From Bacteroidales bacterium (lineage in GTDB: Bacteria > Bacteroidota > Bacteroidia > Bacteroidales > UBA10428), in contig JAFGQO010000093.1 in assembly GCA_016935615.1 (NCBI GenBank), positions 1 through 51,995 on the forward strand: a stretch of 51,995 nt of DNA, written 5' to 3'. This document shows positions 6,510 through 15,909 of this stretch, piece after piece. Made by a program: the position numbers and the translations under genes. Below the pieces are notes generated by a model. That model did not search any database. It saw only the letters and a program-made list of their open reading frames with translations, and was not told the DNA's origin. Position 1 is the first letter of the stretch; the number at the start of each line of letters is the position of its first letter.

Positions 6510-8639
6510 TTAAATGCTCTTATGAATCACTGTGTTTTCTTCAGTATGAATCTGAACTGCTTTTTTCACTCTCAGATATTGCTCAATTTTTCTAAGCAGA
6601 TCATCTATTCTTATAGGTTTTGAAATATAATCATCACAGCCAACCTTCAGACAGTTGTCTTCATCTGTAGACATTGCATAAGCTGTCTGGGCAATAATAA
6701 TAATGTCCTTTCTTATAGCTTTAATTCTTTTTGTAGCTTCAAAACCATTCATGTCAGGCATTTTCATATCCATCAGGATAAGATCAATGGTATTTTTGTT
6801 TTTGCAATATTCAACCGCATCATCCCCTGTTTTCGCCCTTAGTACTTTTACATTTGTCGGACTAAGTATAGTTTCAAGTAAATTATAATTTACATCCTCA
6901 TCTTCTGCTATTAAAATTGTTTTTCCTTTCCAGTTGTATTCAGCAGTAAAATCAATCTGTGGTGGTTTTTCGATATGAATTCCCGGTGTATAAGGTACGC
7001 TGAAGTAAAAACAGGAACCTTTCTCAACTTTTGATTCAACCCATATCCTGCCTCCCAGCTTTTCTGCCAAACCTTTTGAGATAGATAATCCCAAACCCGT
7101 ACCACCGTACATTTTATTGAAAGATGTACTTACCTGTCTGAAACGATCAAAAATTATTTTTTGTTCATCCTCTGTCATTCCTATACCAGTGTCTTTCACA
7201 TAAAATACCACATCCCGACGCCGGTCAATGTAATAACCGAACTCTATTTCCCCTTTATCGGTAAATTTTAATGCGTTGGCCAACAGGTTCGTCAGAATCT
7301 GTTCAATCCGAACTTTATCAGAAAACAAAGCAGATTCTTCATTCTTCAGACCTGTTTTCAGACTGACTTCAATAGGTTTTTTTAATACTTCAATCTGATT
7401 ATTAAAATTGAGATAAAGATCATTCAGAGTTTTATTTAACAGGAAATTTCTGTTGAATATCGATATCTGACCTGCTTCAATTTTTGAAATATCGATAATA
7501 TCGGTAATAATATGTAATAATTGTCTGCAGTTAGAATTGATCAGATCTATGTATTCTCTTCTTTTCTCCTGAGTTAGTATTCTGTTACGGATAAGCGTTG
7601 CAAACCCAAGGATAGCATTCATCGGAGTTCTTATCTCATGACTCATATTTGCCAGGAATGCTGATTTCAGTTTATCACTCTCTTCTGCCTTTTCTTTGGC
7701 ATTCTTAAGTTCATCATTTATCAATTTCAATTTGACATTCTGCACTGCAAGCTTTTCACTATATTCTTTGATCTCTGCTTCGTTTTTTTTACGCTTGGAT
7801 ATTTCAAGAGAAATTCCTGTAACACCAAAAACTTCTCCTGAAGAATTAAAAATTGGAGCTTTAAAGGTTTCATACCAAAGATTACTTGTCTGCTCCTCAA
7901 TAAAAAGATGCTCACGTGTTAATATTATTTTTAAATCCTCTTCCCTGTATTTTTGTGCAAGTGTATCCGGATATATATCATAATCTGTTTTCCCGATGAT
8001 TTCTTCTGTCGATTTGTTCACGGAATTGGCAAACGATTCATTTACAGATAAGTATTTACCATCGCAATCTTTCAGCCATGCCAGATGAGGGAGATTATTC
8101 AGTATAGCTTTTTTTTGAACTTCGCTATTAATCAATGCCTCTTCAGTTAGTTTACGGTTTGTAATATCTGTAACAATACCTTCAATAGCAACTGCTTTGC
8201 CTGAATCATCCTTAATCATCAGATTTTTCTGTTGTATCCATCTTACTTCTCCGTCTTTTCTGACGATCTTCATTTCATAATAATCCGGAGCTTTGCCTAT
8301 TATCAGAGCTCGCCAATGCTCAATGAAGTACTTAAAAAAATCAGGATGTACTATTCTTCTGATCAATAAGGGGGAATTGTAAAAGTCGTCAGGTTCGTAT
8401 CCAAACAGGTCCTTTGCCTGAGGACTCATGTATTCGTATCTGAAATCGGGCAGAATGAGCCTGTAAACAACATCATTAACATTTTCTGTTATCCGGTAAT
8501 ACCTGTCTTTGTAATAGTTTTCTTCAGGCAAAAACGATTTTCTGAGAAGATTAATCTCCTCTTTCAATTCAACGAGCTTTCGCTTGAATTGTTTGTTCTG
8601 TGCAAGAAGTTGTTCATATGTAAGCTTAGTTCCGGTCAA
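6510..8639 (-). CDS. hybrid histidine kinase (PAS-PAS-HisKA-HATPase-REC)
   Basis: A 709-residue signalling kinase with no membrane segment, so a cytoplasmic sensor. Order: N-terminal coiled coil (about 5-35), PAS/PAC 1 (about 48-165, YEYMSPQAKDLFGYEPDDF and VTDITNRK), PAS/PAC 2 (about 175-285, ISLEISKRK), coiled coil, HisKA with phospho-accepting His334 in SHEIRTPMNAILGF, HATPase with N-box NLLANALKF, G1 DTGIGM and G2 GGTGLGLSI, then a receiver (about 573-695) with acidic pair Glu579/Asp580, phospho-acceptor Asp624 in LMDMKMPDMNGFEA and Lys674. No separate output regulator lies next to it, so its target is unknown. Start ATG 8639. It is convergent with pth. Confidence 0.94.
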   Translation of the reverse strand: MTGTKLTYEQLLAQNKQFKRKLVELKEEINLLRKSFLPEENYYKDRYYRITENVNDVVYRLILPDFRYEYMSPQAKDLFGYEPDDFYNSPLLIRRIVHPDFFKYFIEHWRALIIGKAPDYYEMKIVRKDGEVRWIQQKNLMIKDDSGKAVAIEGIVTDITNRKLTEEALINSEVQKKAILNNLPHLAWLKDCDGKYLSVNESFANSVNKSTEEIIGKTDYDIYPDTLAQKYREEDLKIILTREHLFIEEQTSNLWYETFKAPIFNSSGEVFGVTGISLEISKRKKNEAEIKEYSEKLAVQNVKLKLINDELKNAKEKAEESDKLKSAFLANMSHEIRTPMNAILGFATLIRNRILTQEKRREYIDLINSNCRQLLHIITDIIDISKIEAGQISIFNRNFLLNKTLNDLYLNFNNQIEVLKKPIEVSLKTGLKNEESALFSDKVRIEQILTNLLANALKFTDKGEIEFGYYIDRRRDVVFYVKDTGIGMTEDEQKIIFDRFRQVSTSFNKMYGGTGLGLSISKGLAEKLGGRIWVESKVEKGSCFYFSVPYTPGIHIEKPPQIDFTAEYNWKGKTILIAEDEDVNYNLLETILSPTNVKVLRAKTGDDAVEYCKNKNTIDLILMDMKMPDMNGFEATKRIKAIRKDIIIIAQTAYAMSTDEDNCLKVGCDDYISKPIRIDDLLRKIEQYLRVKKAVQIHTEENTVIHKSI

Positions 8640-9213
8640 TTGATAAGGTATATTTCAGCAATGCACAATTTATAACTTTTCACGTAGAATAAAAAGAGTT
8701 AGGATTCTAAAACTCGAAATAAAATCAGAACTCATTAAAACACTTAATTCAATATCCCTCATTATCATTATATTAACTTAATTTGAATTCAAAATATAAC
8801 AATTTATAATTCACCATTCCATTGTATTCATTTTTGCGCAATTTACTGATTTGATGGCTTCGCACTGAATATTTCATTGTTTTTATCACGAACCTGCCCC
8901 TGTTGATATAGTCCAGGCGGGAACTCAACCCTGCTTGCCGCCCGTCTGAAGGCATACAGGGGGAGGAACCTGAAATCTCACTGAAATTCTTCAATTAACA
9001 CTTTATCTTTCAATTAATTGATCACTTTATAGCATGTCGCGTTAAGTGAATTCCCGGGATCTTATAATTTTTCGGCTCTCCGGACGGGAACCAATGCAAA
9101 ACTCATTTAATTGATGATTTTCATTCTCTTATCATTGGAAATGGTCCATTTACAAACAGATACGAACTATTCTTAAGATTTATCAGTAAAACCAAAGAAA
9201 AGAAAATCTCATT
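8640..9213. other. 574-base gap without a credible gene
   Basis: AT-rich intergenic DNA between two divergent genes. The only ORF of note (minus strand, 73 codons, 8773-8994) has a composition unlike a protein and crosses a GC-richer patch at about 8930-8965 (TGCTTGCCGCCCGTCTGAAG) that resembles degenerate repeat DNA found elsewhere in the window. I see no strong promoter match for either flanking gene. Confidence 0.5.
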
Positions 9214-10371
9214 ATGCACAAGCTATCTTATCTGATACTTACAATTCTCCTGGTAAGATTGAATGTATTATCGGCAACAGAAGCTGATCATACTTCCGGC
9301 GCTGAACTGAAGAAGCTTATTACTTTTGCCGGTTATATCGAAGCCAGTATTGAAAACGAAGATCCATCGTTTTTCAATAAAAGCTTTGATAACGATGCCT
9401 TTACAAAAAAGGTCATGGATAAAAATCAGTCTAATTTATCTGAAGAATTTAAACAGGGATTTGTTGATGAATTGAGATCAGGATGGGACATTGGCAATGG
9501 TATTGTAGAAGAAATAACCAAAGGTGGCAGCTATAAGTTCCTGAACGCGAGTTATCAGGAAGGCAAAGGAGAAATCCTTTTCAGGTTCCTTACTATTCAG
9601 GCAATCAACTACCATAAACTGGAAGTGGAGATCATTGAAAATGATCTGAGAATAACTGATGTATATGTTTTTCAGGCCGGAGAAAAAATCAGTGAATCAA
9701 TCGGGAGACTTTACAATGCCTTTTGCACATACCTTGAAAACCCAGAAAATTCTACCAAGACCGATTGGAATTCGTACCGCGAATACGAGAAGCTGAACGC
9801 TCTTCTGTTAAAAGGAAAATACAAAGCTGCACACAGAAAAATAACGAATTTGCCGGATGAGATGAAAAAAGAAAGTCTGTTTCTAACCATGGACATGCAA
9901 ATATGCTCCAGGCTTGACAGGAAAACATTCGCTGAAACATATTGTTACTACACCGACTATTTCCCTGAAACACCCGGAAAATACCTGATCCCTTTGGATG
10001 GATTAATGACTCATAATGAATACCAGCATGCTTTATGCTGCCTTGATAGTCTCTACAAATACATTAAAACCGATCCTCTCCTTGAATTGCTGCTTGCCAA
10101 TACACTTTATCTTTTACACGACTATGAAGAAGCGATTGAAAAGTTATCTTACCTCATTCAAACCGATCCGAAATTTGAAAGCGGATATTTTAGTCTGCTG
10201 ACTATTTATATAGAACGGGAAAAATACAAGGAGGCAACCCACCTGCTTGATAACATGATCATGACATTTGACTATTACAAAGAGGATCTTCAGCCCATTC
10301 TGGCAGAATACCCTGCCTTTCTAAAATCTGCCGAATACAAAAGCTGGATGGGTTTGAAAGGTAGTAATTAA
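9214..10371 (+). CDS. secreted or periplasmic TPR-repeat protein
   Basis: 385 residues of unrecognised specific family. It begins with a short Lys-containing N-region and a hydrophobic stretch (LSYLILTILLVRLNVLSA), a likely signal peptide cut near ATEADH; no lipobox Cys follows. The N-terminal half (about 30-165) is mixed alpha/beta without a motif I know. The C-terminal third carries tetratricopeptide-like helix pairs, clearest at about 280-350 (LLANTLYLLHDYEEAIEKL, YFSLLTIYIEREKYKEATHLL). TPR proteins mediate protein contacts; no partner is evident. It stands alone on the plus strand facing the TonB receptor cluster. Confidence 0.75.
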   Translation: MHKLSYLILTILLVRLNVLSATEADHTSGAELKKLITFAGYIEASIENEDPSFFNKSFDNDAFTKKVMDKNQSNLSEEFKQGFVDELRSGWDIGNGIVEEITKGGSYKFLNASYQEGKGEILFRFLTIQAINYHKLEVEIIENDLRITDVYVFQAGEKISESIGRLYNAFCTYLENPENSTKTDWNSYREYEKLNALLLKGKYKAAHRKITNLPDEMKKESLFLTMDMQICSRLDRKTFAETYCYYTDYFPETPGKYLIPLDGLMTHNEYQHALCCLDSLYKYIKTDPLLELLLANTLYLLHDYEEAIEKLSYLIQTDPKFESGYFSLLTIYIEREKYKEATHLLDNMIMTFDYYKEDLQPILAEYPAFLKSAEYKSWMGLKGSN

Positions 10372-10501
10372 TTTTACTGATCTTTGTGCCAATCCGTGTC
10401 CATTTTCTGATTTACAGTAATTTTATTTTAACAGGACCTTCGATTGTTCATAACTGATTTGATTATCTCCATGTTCAGAAACAGAACCGGTTAAAACTTA
10501 A

Positions 10502-11413
10502 TCATCGCTCATAATCAGGGTTGTTGGTCGAATCATCATGTTCTTTTATCAGTATCATGTCCTGTGTTGTCACCGATGAGGCAGCAAAAAATCCAAGTCC
10601 ATCAATACCTCCTGTTGTGCATTTCAGGTTAGAAGGTATATTTGCAGGTGGGCCATTGAAAATGGAACCGCCACTATAAGTTTCTATATTGAAAGCTTCA
10701 ATAAAATTATATTCTTCTTCGGATGACGAGTACATTCTAACGAGGATATGATTGCTATCTGCGATGATCTCTTCCTGGGGAAGCCACATAATCTCTACAT
10801 TAGCCATATACAAATCATTCATAAAGAGATCATTTGCATAAGGAGTCTCTCCCGGTTCATCGTTATACAGGGTATCATTTAAATAAATATCAAAAATATA
10901 AACATCACCCTCCGGAGGAGGTTCATAGGCTGACATTCTGATCTTGTAAAATCCCTGATCAGCATATGAGATATATTCATATACATAATTTAAACTGTCC
11001 ATTCCTGCAACGGAATCAAGATAGGATGTGGCAATATAGGATTCGCCTGCGTAATTGATATGCAATGAATACGTTTCACCAGCAATACCGCTGAACTCAT
11101 CAGTCTCATAATATCCCATGGTATCATTCACCAGAACCAGGTCATATCGTGTTTCAGAATTTTCCTCAATGATATAGACTTCTGCGTCAAGTAATGGAGG
11201 AACCCTTTCATTTTCAAAATAGCTGGCAGTCTTTGTAAGTCGTAACGTATGATTTTTCAATTCATTTGTAATTCTCCCTTCAACAACAATGCGTTCATAT
11301 TCCAGGGTGTTAAGTTCCAATTGTATTTCTTCTTCACAGGAATTGAACAATACAATAGCAATCAGCCAAATGTATTTTTGAAGTACCTCTGTATATTTAC
11401 GTATTTCCATCAT
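10502..11413 (-). CDS. DUF4249 domain lipoprotein, partner of TonB receptor
   Basis: 303 residues with a lipoprotein signal ending LIAIVLFNSC (lipidated Cys26) and an acidic mature start EEEIQLEL. The body reads as beta-rich: EYERIVVEGRITNELKNHTLRLTKTASYF and later PPPEGDVYIFDIYLN, in keeping with the DUF4249 family. DUF4249 genes lie directly after TonB-dependent receptor genes in Bacteroidota; here the receptor's stop is 3 bases before this start. By analogy it may be a surface-exposed accessory lipoprotein of that receptor. The ligand is unknown. Two Met codons at the start (M1, M2) are equally possible. Confidence 0.82.
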   Translation of the reverse strand: MMEIRKYTEVLQKYIWLIAIVLFNSCEEEIQLELNTLEYERIVVEGRITNELKNHTLRLTKTASYFENERVPPLLDAEVYIIEENSETRYDLVLVNDTMGYYETDEFSGIAGETYSLHINYAGESYIATSYLDSVAGMDSLNYVYEYISYADQGFYKIRMSAYEPPPEGDVYIFDIYLNDTLYNDEPGETPYANDLFMNDLYMANVEIMWLPQEEIIADSNHILVRMYSSSEEEYNFIEAFNIETYSGGSIFNGPPANIPSNLKCTTGGIDGLGFFAASSVTTQDMILIKEHDDSTNNPDYER

Positions 11414-11416
11414 AGG

Positions 11417-13753
11417 CTAAAAATTTACATAATAAGTCAGCGAAGGAACAATCCTGTATAAATAGATCATATAGGCTTTGGTAACCAAAGGATCATCTTC
11501 ATCCTGGCTAAGATCAATCATAATTGGATTTTTTCTCAGGTAAGCATTATAAACCGATAGATTCAGAAAATGATTGAATCTGTTTGAATATTTATTTAAC
11601 CTGAAAGTGGCGGAAATATCCAAACGGTGATAGGGAAATATCCTGATCGAATTCCTGTCAGAATAAACCGGGGCAACAGCAGTCTGGTATTCAAAGCGCC
11701 CGGTAGGCATGGTGCGAGGCGGGGCGCTTGTATAGATCCAGTTGCCTGACACATTCCAGCGGTCATTAAAGTCGTATGAAACAACCAGGGCAAAATCATG
11801 CGGTTTATCGTAAGATGCAGGGTAGGTTTTGCCGTCATATATTTCAGGGATCTTTTTGAATGAACGGGAATAGGTATAACTGATCCAGCCTGTCAGTTTG
11901 CCTGTTTGTTTTTTTACCTGAAGCTCAACTCCATAGGCTTTGCCCTTACCTATTCGCAGTTCTCCTTCGTACGCTTCATTCAGCAAGAGTTGTGCATGAT
12001 CACGGAAATCAATGGTATTCGTGTTCCATTTATAAAATACTTCAACAGAAGTTTCGAACACATTGTCCTTAAAATTCCTGAAGTACCCCAAAGCCACCTG
12101 GTCAGTTTTCTGTGGTTTTATGTTGGGTGAACTTGGAAACCAGAAGTCAAGCGGGAGTGAGGCCGTGCTGTTACTGGCAAGATGTATGTATTGATACATC
12201 CTGTTATAACTTGCTTTTAATGAGCTGTGTGTATTCAGTGTATACCTCACCGACAGACGAGGCTCAAGACCCCCGGGAAATATATTATACGTTTCCCCTC
12301 TGTCGTATTCATGAGTAATTGTATCTACATAATTTTCCGGATCGGTCTTATCAAAAGCAAGCGATTGTCCGGGTCCGATATTCTGAAAAAAGGAATATCG
12401 CAGACCATATAGTAATGTAAGCCGGGAGGTTATTTCCTGTTCGTTGGATACGTACAATCCATATTCAAGAGAATAGTTGTTTGGTATATTAAGGTCGAAT
12501 TTGCTGGTATCATCATACTGACCATAAATATGTCCCGGATTGAAATTGTGAAGAATGGCCTGTGCCCCGAATTTTATCGTATTTTCAGGAGTCAGATAAT
12601 AGGTGAAATCAAGCAGCTGGTTAACATCTCTTATGTATGTAATCCAATTCACCTGTGAAAATCCTTCTGTGACATTAAAGGTATAATTGTAGTTGCTGTA
12701 CATGGTAGAAACATTCATGAACAGCTTCTGATTGAATACATGGTTCCATCTTGCTGTAACAGTGAAGTTACCATAGTCCATGCCCAACATATCGCCGAAT
12801 TTCACTACATCACGACCAAAATAGCCAGATAAGAATACCCTGTTATTGTCATTAATACTGTAATTTATCTTTGCATTAAGATCATAAAAATAGATGTTGC
12901 TCTCACGCGCCATACTATCCTCGGCAAAAGGCAGAAACAAATCAAAATAGGTTCTTCTTCCTGATATGAGAAATGAGACTTTTCCGGGTACTACAGGTCC
13001 CTCCAGTGTCAGCCTGCTGGTAATTGTTCCAACTCCCGCAGTTCCGTGAAACTCGTTTTTATTCCCCTCTTTCATATGTATATCAAGAATAGAAGAAAGT
13101 CTGCCACCGTATTCCGGAGGAATACCACCCTTATACAGTTTCATATCTTTTATTGCGTCAGCGTTGAATACGGACAAAAATCCGATTGCGTGCGATGCAT
13201 TGTAAACAGGTGCGTTATCCAGTAATATCAAATTCTGATCCGTGCCACCTCCACGGACATGAAAACCTCCGGTAGCTTCATTCGACGATAAAACTCCCGG
13301 TAACAGCTGAATGGTTTTTATCACATCCGTTTCGCCCATAAACATGGGCAACTTTTGTATGGTTCTCATTTGAAGGGTATTGGTACTCATCTCAACTTCC
13401 CTGATATTAACATCTCTCCCTTCGGCAACTATTTCAACCGATTCAATCATCTCAGAAGATTCTTCGAGTGAAAAATTCATTTTTTGATCTTTGTCCAATT
13501 GTATTACAACATTTTCACTTAAGTATCCAACAAATGAAATTTCAATCTCATACTTTCCTTCAGGGAGCGTAAGTGAATAAAATCCATACGTATTGGTTAT
13601 GGCACCTTTTGAAAGTTTTGGAATGAGTACAGTGGCTCCTATTAATTCTTCACCGAGATCATCGGTAATATAGCCACTGACAGTGTATTTCTGTTGTGTA
13701 AAAACATGTACAGTAATTGATAGTAAGATAAGTACACTTACAAATTGTTTCAT
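11417..13753 (-). CDS. TonB-dependent outer membrane receptor with carboxypeptidase-like N-domain
   Basis: 778-residue outer-membrane transporter energised by TonB. Order: signal peptide (1-19, ending VFTQ), CarboxypepD_reg-like domain (about 22-105, with VSGYITDDLGEELIGATVLI and GFYSLTLPEGKYEIEISFVGY), plug (about 120-235, with GGFHVRGGGTDQNLILLDNA and PEYGGRLSSILDIHMK), then a 22-strand-type barrel ending in aromatic YYVNF. No SusC-type signature or SusD gene is present; the next gene in the operon is a DUF4249 lipoprotein. The substrate cannot be read from the sequence. The preceding gene on this strand ends in a hairpin terminator, so this gene probably has its own promoter. Confidence 0.93.
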   Translation of the reverse strand: MKQFVSVLILLSITVHVFTQQKYTVSGYITDDLGEELIGATVLIPKLSKGAITNTYGFYSLTLPEGKYEIEISFVGYLSENVVIQLDKDQKMNFSLEESSEMIESVEIVAEGRDVNIREVEMSTNTLQMRTIQKLPMFMGETDVIKTIQLLPGVLSSNEATGGFHVRGGGTDQNLILLDNAPVYNASHAIGFLSVFNADAIKDMKLYKGGIPPEYGGRLSSILDIHMKEGNKNEFHGTAGVGTITSRLTLEGPVVPGKVSFLISGRRTYFDLFLPFAEDSMARESNIYFYDLNAKINYSINDNNRVFLSGYFGRDVVKFGDMLGMDYGNFTVTARWNHVFNQKLFMNVSTMYSNYNYTFNVTEGFSQVNWITYIRDVNQLLDFTYYLTPENTIKFGAQAILHNFNPGHIYGQYDDTSKFDLNIPNNYSLEYGLYVSNEQEITSRLTLLYGLRYSFFQNIGPGQSLAFDKTDPENYVDTITHEYDRGETYNIFPGGLEPRLSVRYTLNTHSSLKASYNRMYQYIHLASNSTASLPLDFWFPSSPNIKPQKTDQVALGYFRNFKDNVFETSVEVFYKWNTNTIDFRDHAQLLLNEAYEGELRIGKGKAYGVELQVKKQTGKLTGWISYTYSRSFKKIPEIYDGKTYPASYDKPHDFALVVSYDFNDRWNVSGNWIYTSAPPRTMPTGRFEYQTAVAPVYSDRNSIRIFPYHRLDISATFRLNKYSNRFNHFLNLSVYNAYLRKNPIMIDLSQDEDDPLVTKAYMIYLYRIVPSLTYYVNF

Positions 13754-13773
13754 GGTCGGGTTTAATTCTTAAA

Positions 13774-13807
13774 AACCTCTGCTATACACCTTACTATAAC
13801 AGAGGTT
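13774..13807 (-). terminator. Rho-independent terminator after the 212-residue barrel gene
   Basis: On the minus strand AACCTCTG (from 13807) pairs perfectly with CAGAGGTT (to 13774) around an 18-base loop, followed by TTTTTAAG. It lies 52 bases beyond the stop of the barrel gene at 13859 and upstream of the TonB receptor, separating the two transcripts. Confidence 0.55.
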
Positions 13808-13858
13808 GTAAAAATAATTCTTTAACAATAATATATATGAACAAGATGTTAATCCATG

Positions 13859-14497
13859 TTAAAATTTACCAAATTTAAATCTCACTCCGGCACTAAAATT
13901 TGTGAGTGCATCTGCCTGTACATATTCAATATCAAGATCGTTGGTAAACCGATAAGAGAAAAAGCCGGCCATACGCATAAATTTTGTCAGGTTGAATTCC
14001 AGTTCAACTGCAGGTTCAATAAGCATGAAAACGGATGTTTCCTCAACATTATTGTTCTGCTCATACTCATTGTCCTCTTCCCTAACAAACGATGTATAGG
14101 CAGCCCCTCCAACTCCGAATAGAACAGGGAATGATAAATGAATACTGGAATTGGGAAACACTATGGGTTCAATAAAAAGGCCTCCGTATCCCCCCACCAG
14201 ACTTACATCCTTATTAAGAGCCAGATTGTATTCATAGGAATTTATAAAACCTGCTCCGCCAAACCCCATTGCCAGATGATGTCCTAATACAACACCTCCG
14301 CGGGCATCAAATACAAAGGCGTGTTTATCATCAATCTGCGAATATCCCAGACCGATGCCGCCATAGCCTCCAACTTTCTTTCCACCAAAGATAGTTCTGA
14401 ATTCCTCGTCGCTATCGTGGTAAACAACTTCATCATCCTGTGCTTTTAAAAAACAGGCACAAAAAAGTATCGATAACAATAAAAATAGTTTTTTCAT
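13859..14497 (-). CDS. outer membrane beta-barrel protein
   Basis: 212 residues with a clear signal peptide (KKLFLLLSILFCACFLKAQ) and an amphipathic beta pattern rich in Gly and aromatics (VGGYGGIGLGYSQIDDKHAF, GVVLGHHLAMGFGGAGFIN), ending in RFKFGKF with a C-terminal Phe as expected for BAM substrates. This is a small barrel of 8 or so strands. Function unknown. A hairpin terminator follows it. Positioned downstream of the sigma-factor cluster on the same strand, it may be the last gene of that unit or separate; a 92-base gap with an inverted repeat lies between. Confidence 0.78.
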   Translation of the reverse strand: MKKLFLLLSILFCACFLKAQDDEVVYHDSDEEFRTIFGGKKVGGYGGIGLGYSQIDDKHAFVFDARGGVVLGHHLAMGFGGAGFINSYEYNLALNKDVSLVGGYGGLFIEPIVFPNSSIHLSFPVLFGVGGAAYTSFVREEDNEYEQNNNVEETSVFMLIEPAVELEFNLTKFMRMAGFFSYRFTNDLDIEYVQADALTNFSAGVRFKFGKF

Positions 14498-14514
14498 ACG
14501 TTTTAGTTTTTATT

Positions 14515-14542
14515 CATGAAAATGATGTAAAAGATTTTCATG
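14515..14542. repeat. perfect inverted repeat between two barrel genes
   Basis: CATGAAAAT (14515-14523) and ATTTTCATG (14534-14542) form a 9-bp stem with a 10-base loop. No T-run follows on the minus strand, so a conventional terminator is doubtful. It could be an operator or an mRNA processing or stability hairpin between the 169-residue and 212-residue barrel genes. Confidence 0.4.
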
Positions 14543-14589
14543 TTTGTTTCATCAGTAAATAATTCATTTTAATTGTGTGATTTTATTTT

Positions 14590-15099
14590 TCAAAATCTGT
14601 AATTGAATGATACAATAAAATTAAATGGTTTCAGCTGAAAATATCTATTCAATGAATATTCAAAATAAGGTTGAAGCGAAACACTGACAAGCAATGGCAA
14701 CTCGGGAGCCGTATATTCAAATCCGACAATTCCGTCAACGCCAAACTGAGGGCTCCACTTCCAATCGTGATAATAGACGCGATTGAGAATAGTATATTTA
14801 TTGGTATAGGTCACTCCTGCATGAATCCCATATCCATATACGAACTTCAAATTTTCTGTCCGGTTGGTTGCAGCAGGTTTAAAATACTCCCTTAAAGCAC
14901 CAAGTCTGAATCCTCTTCTTGTAAATCCTGCAAATCCTTCCATCGCTTTGTCAATATCATAAAACTGCCTGTAGCTTGCAAAGAATCCGTCTCCTATTCT
15001 AATCCCGGCATCACGCGTATAATTCTGAGAGTAAGATGCAAGACAAAAAAATAAAAATATAAAACAGCCAGTAAAGTACTTCATCAATGTGCTGAGCAT
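14590..15099 (-). CDS. small outer membrane protein, last gene of sigma-factor cluster
   Basis: 169 residues of unrecognised family. Signal peptide ends at FFCLASYSQ; the mature part alternates polar and aromatic residues (YGYGIHAGVTYTNKYTILNRVYY, FGVDGIVGFEYTAPELPLLV) and finishes FIVSFNYRF with a terminal Phe, so it is probably an outer-membrane barrel. Its start codon overlaps the stop of the DUF2807 gene by one base, which argues for translational coupling with that lipoprotein. Within the cluster it could be the envelope target or porin partner of the DUF2807/DUF4097 proteins. That is inference from position only. Confidence 0.75.
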   Translation of the reverse strand: MLSTLMKYFTGCFIFLFFCLASYSQNYTRDAGIRIGDGFFASYRQFYDIDKAMEGFAGFTRRGFRLGALREYFKPAATNRTENLKFVYGYGIHAGVTYTNKYTILNRVYYHDWKWSPQFGVDGIVGFEYTAPELPLLVSVSLQPYFEYSLNRYFQLKPFNFIVSFNYRF

Positions 15100-15839
15100 T
15101 AATTCGTTCTACTTCGTATTTCTCCCGATCCGCTATCAGTAAAATCAGTCACAGGAGGATTTCCGGAATATATAATATCGCCTGAACCGGATAATGTAGC
15201 CTTGAGATAATCATATGCAAAACAATATACGGTACCTGAACCTGAATTTGTCACGTAACAATCATCAACCATCAAATCATCCGCCATAATATCTCCTGAA
15301 CCGGATAAAACATATTCTCCAATCCTGGCTTTTCCTCCAATATAAATGCTCCCGGATCCGTAAAGGTTCAGTCCAACTGTTTCACCGGAATAAACATTTA
15401 TCATGTCTATTTTTCCTGATCCGCTATTGGTGATTTCCAGATTACCGCATTCGAAATCGTATATATCCATATTGCCTGAACCTGTTGATTCAATGTGATC
15501 AATTGTTGGCATTTGTATTTCGATAAGCATATAATTGTCCGTATTGATGCACCTGTCAGTCGACATACTTATCACCAGGTTCCCGTTTCTTACCGTAGTC
15601 TGGATCATGCCCAGCAAGTTCTCATCAGCCGTGATCTCAAGAGAATATACGGAATCGGAAGAAATATCAACATCGATCGATGTGGTATTTTCTACTCCGT
15701 AAAACTCAGATACAAATCTCCTTTCCTGCTTCAGGATCCCGTTCCCGTCAATACAATTAAAAAATTCATCGCAACCGTTGAATAAGAATGACGCGAATAC
15801 AAGAAAAAGCTGTATTTTATATGTTCCGTTCAATTTCAT
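15099..15839 (-). CDS. DUF2807 (head GIN domain) lipoprotein
   Basis: Cell-surface or periplasmic beta-solenoid lipoprotein. I chose the second in-frame Met (15839) because it gives a clean lipoprotein signal KLNGTYKIQLFLVFASFLFNGC with Cys23; the first Met (15893) adds 18 residues before it. The mature protein contains regularly spaced SGSG turns (ESTGSGNMDIY, NSGSGKIDM, YGSGSIYIG, LSGSGDIMA, NSGSGTVYC, LSGSGDIIYS, DSGSGEIRS), one per solenoid rung, which is the DUF2807 pattern. Rung repetition is also visible in the DNA as recurring CCTGAACCGGAT-like words. It lies between the DUF4097 gene and a small barrel in the ECF sigma cluster. Confidence 0.85.
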   Translation of the reverse strand: MKLNGTYKIQLFLVFASFLFNGCDEFFNCIDGNGILKQERRFVSEFYGVENTTSIDVDISSDSVYSLEITADENLLGMIQTTVRNGNLVISMSTDRCINTDNYMLIEIQMPTIDHIESTGSGNMDIYDFECGNLEITNSGSGKIDMINVYSGETVGLNLYGSGSIYIGGKARIGEYVLSGSGDIMADDLMVDDCYVTNSGSGTVYCFAYDYLKATLSGSGDIIYSGNPPVTDFTDSGSGEIRSRTN

Positions 15840-15909
15840 CTCAATTGTATTTTTTGTAGTTATAATGACAAACTTACTATATAAAAGTTGCATCGATCAT
15901 GAATTCCTC

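Noticed and set aside
8773..8994. 73-codon minus-strand ORF in the gap after the histidine kinase gene
   Set aside because: Composition is unlike protein, it crosses repeat-like DNA, and no start signal or family pattern is visible.
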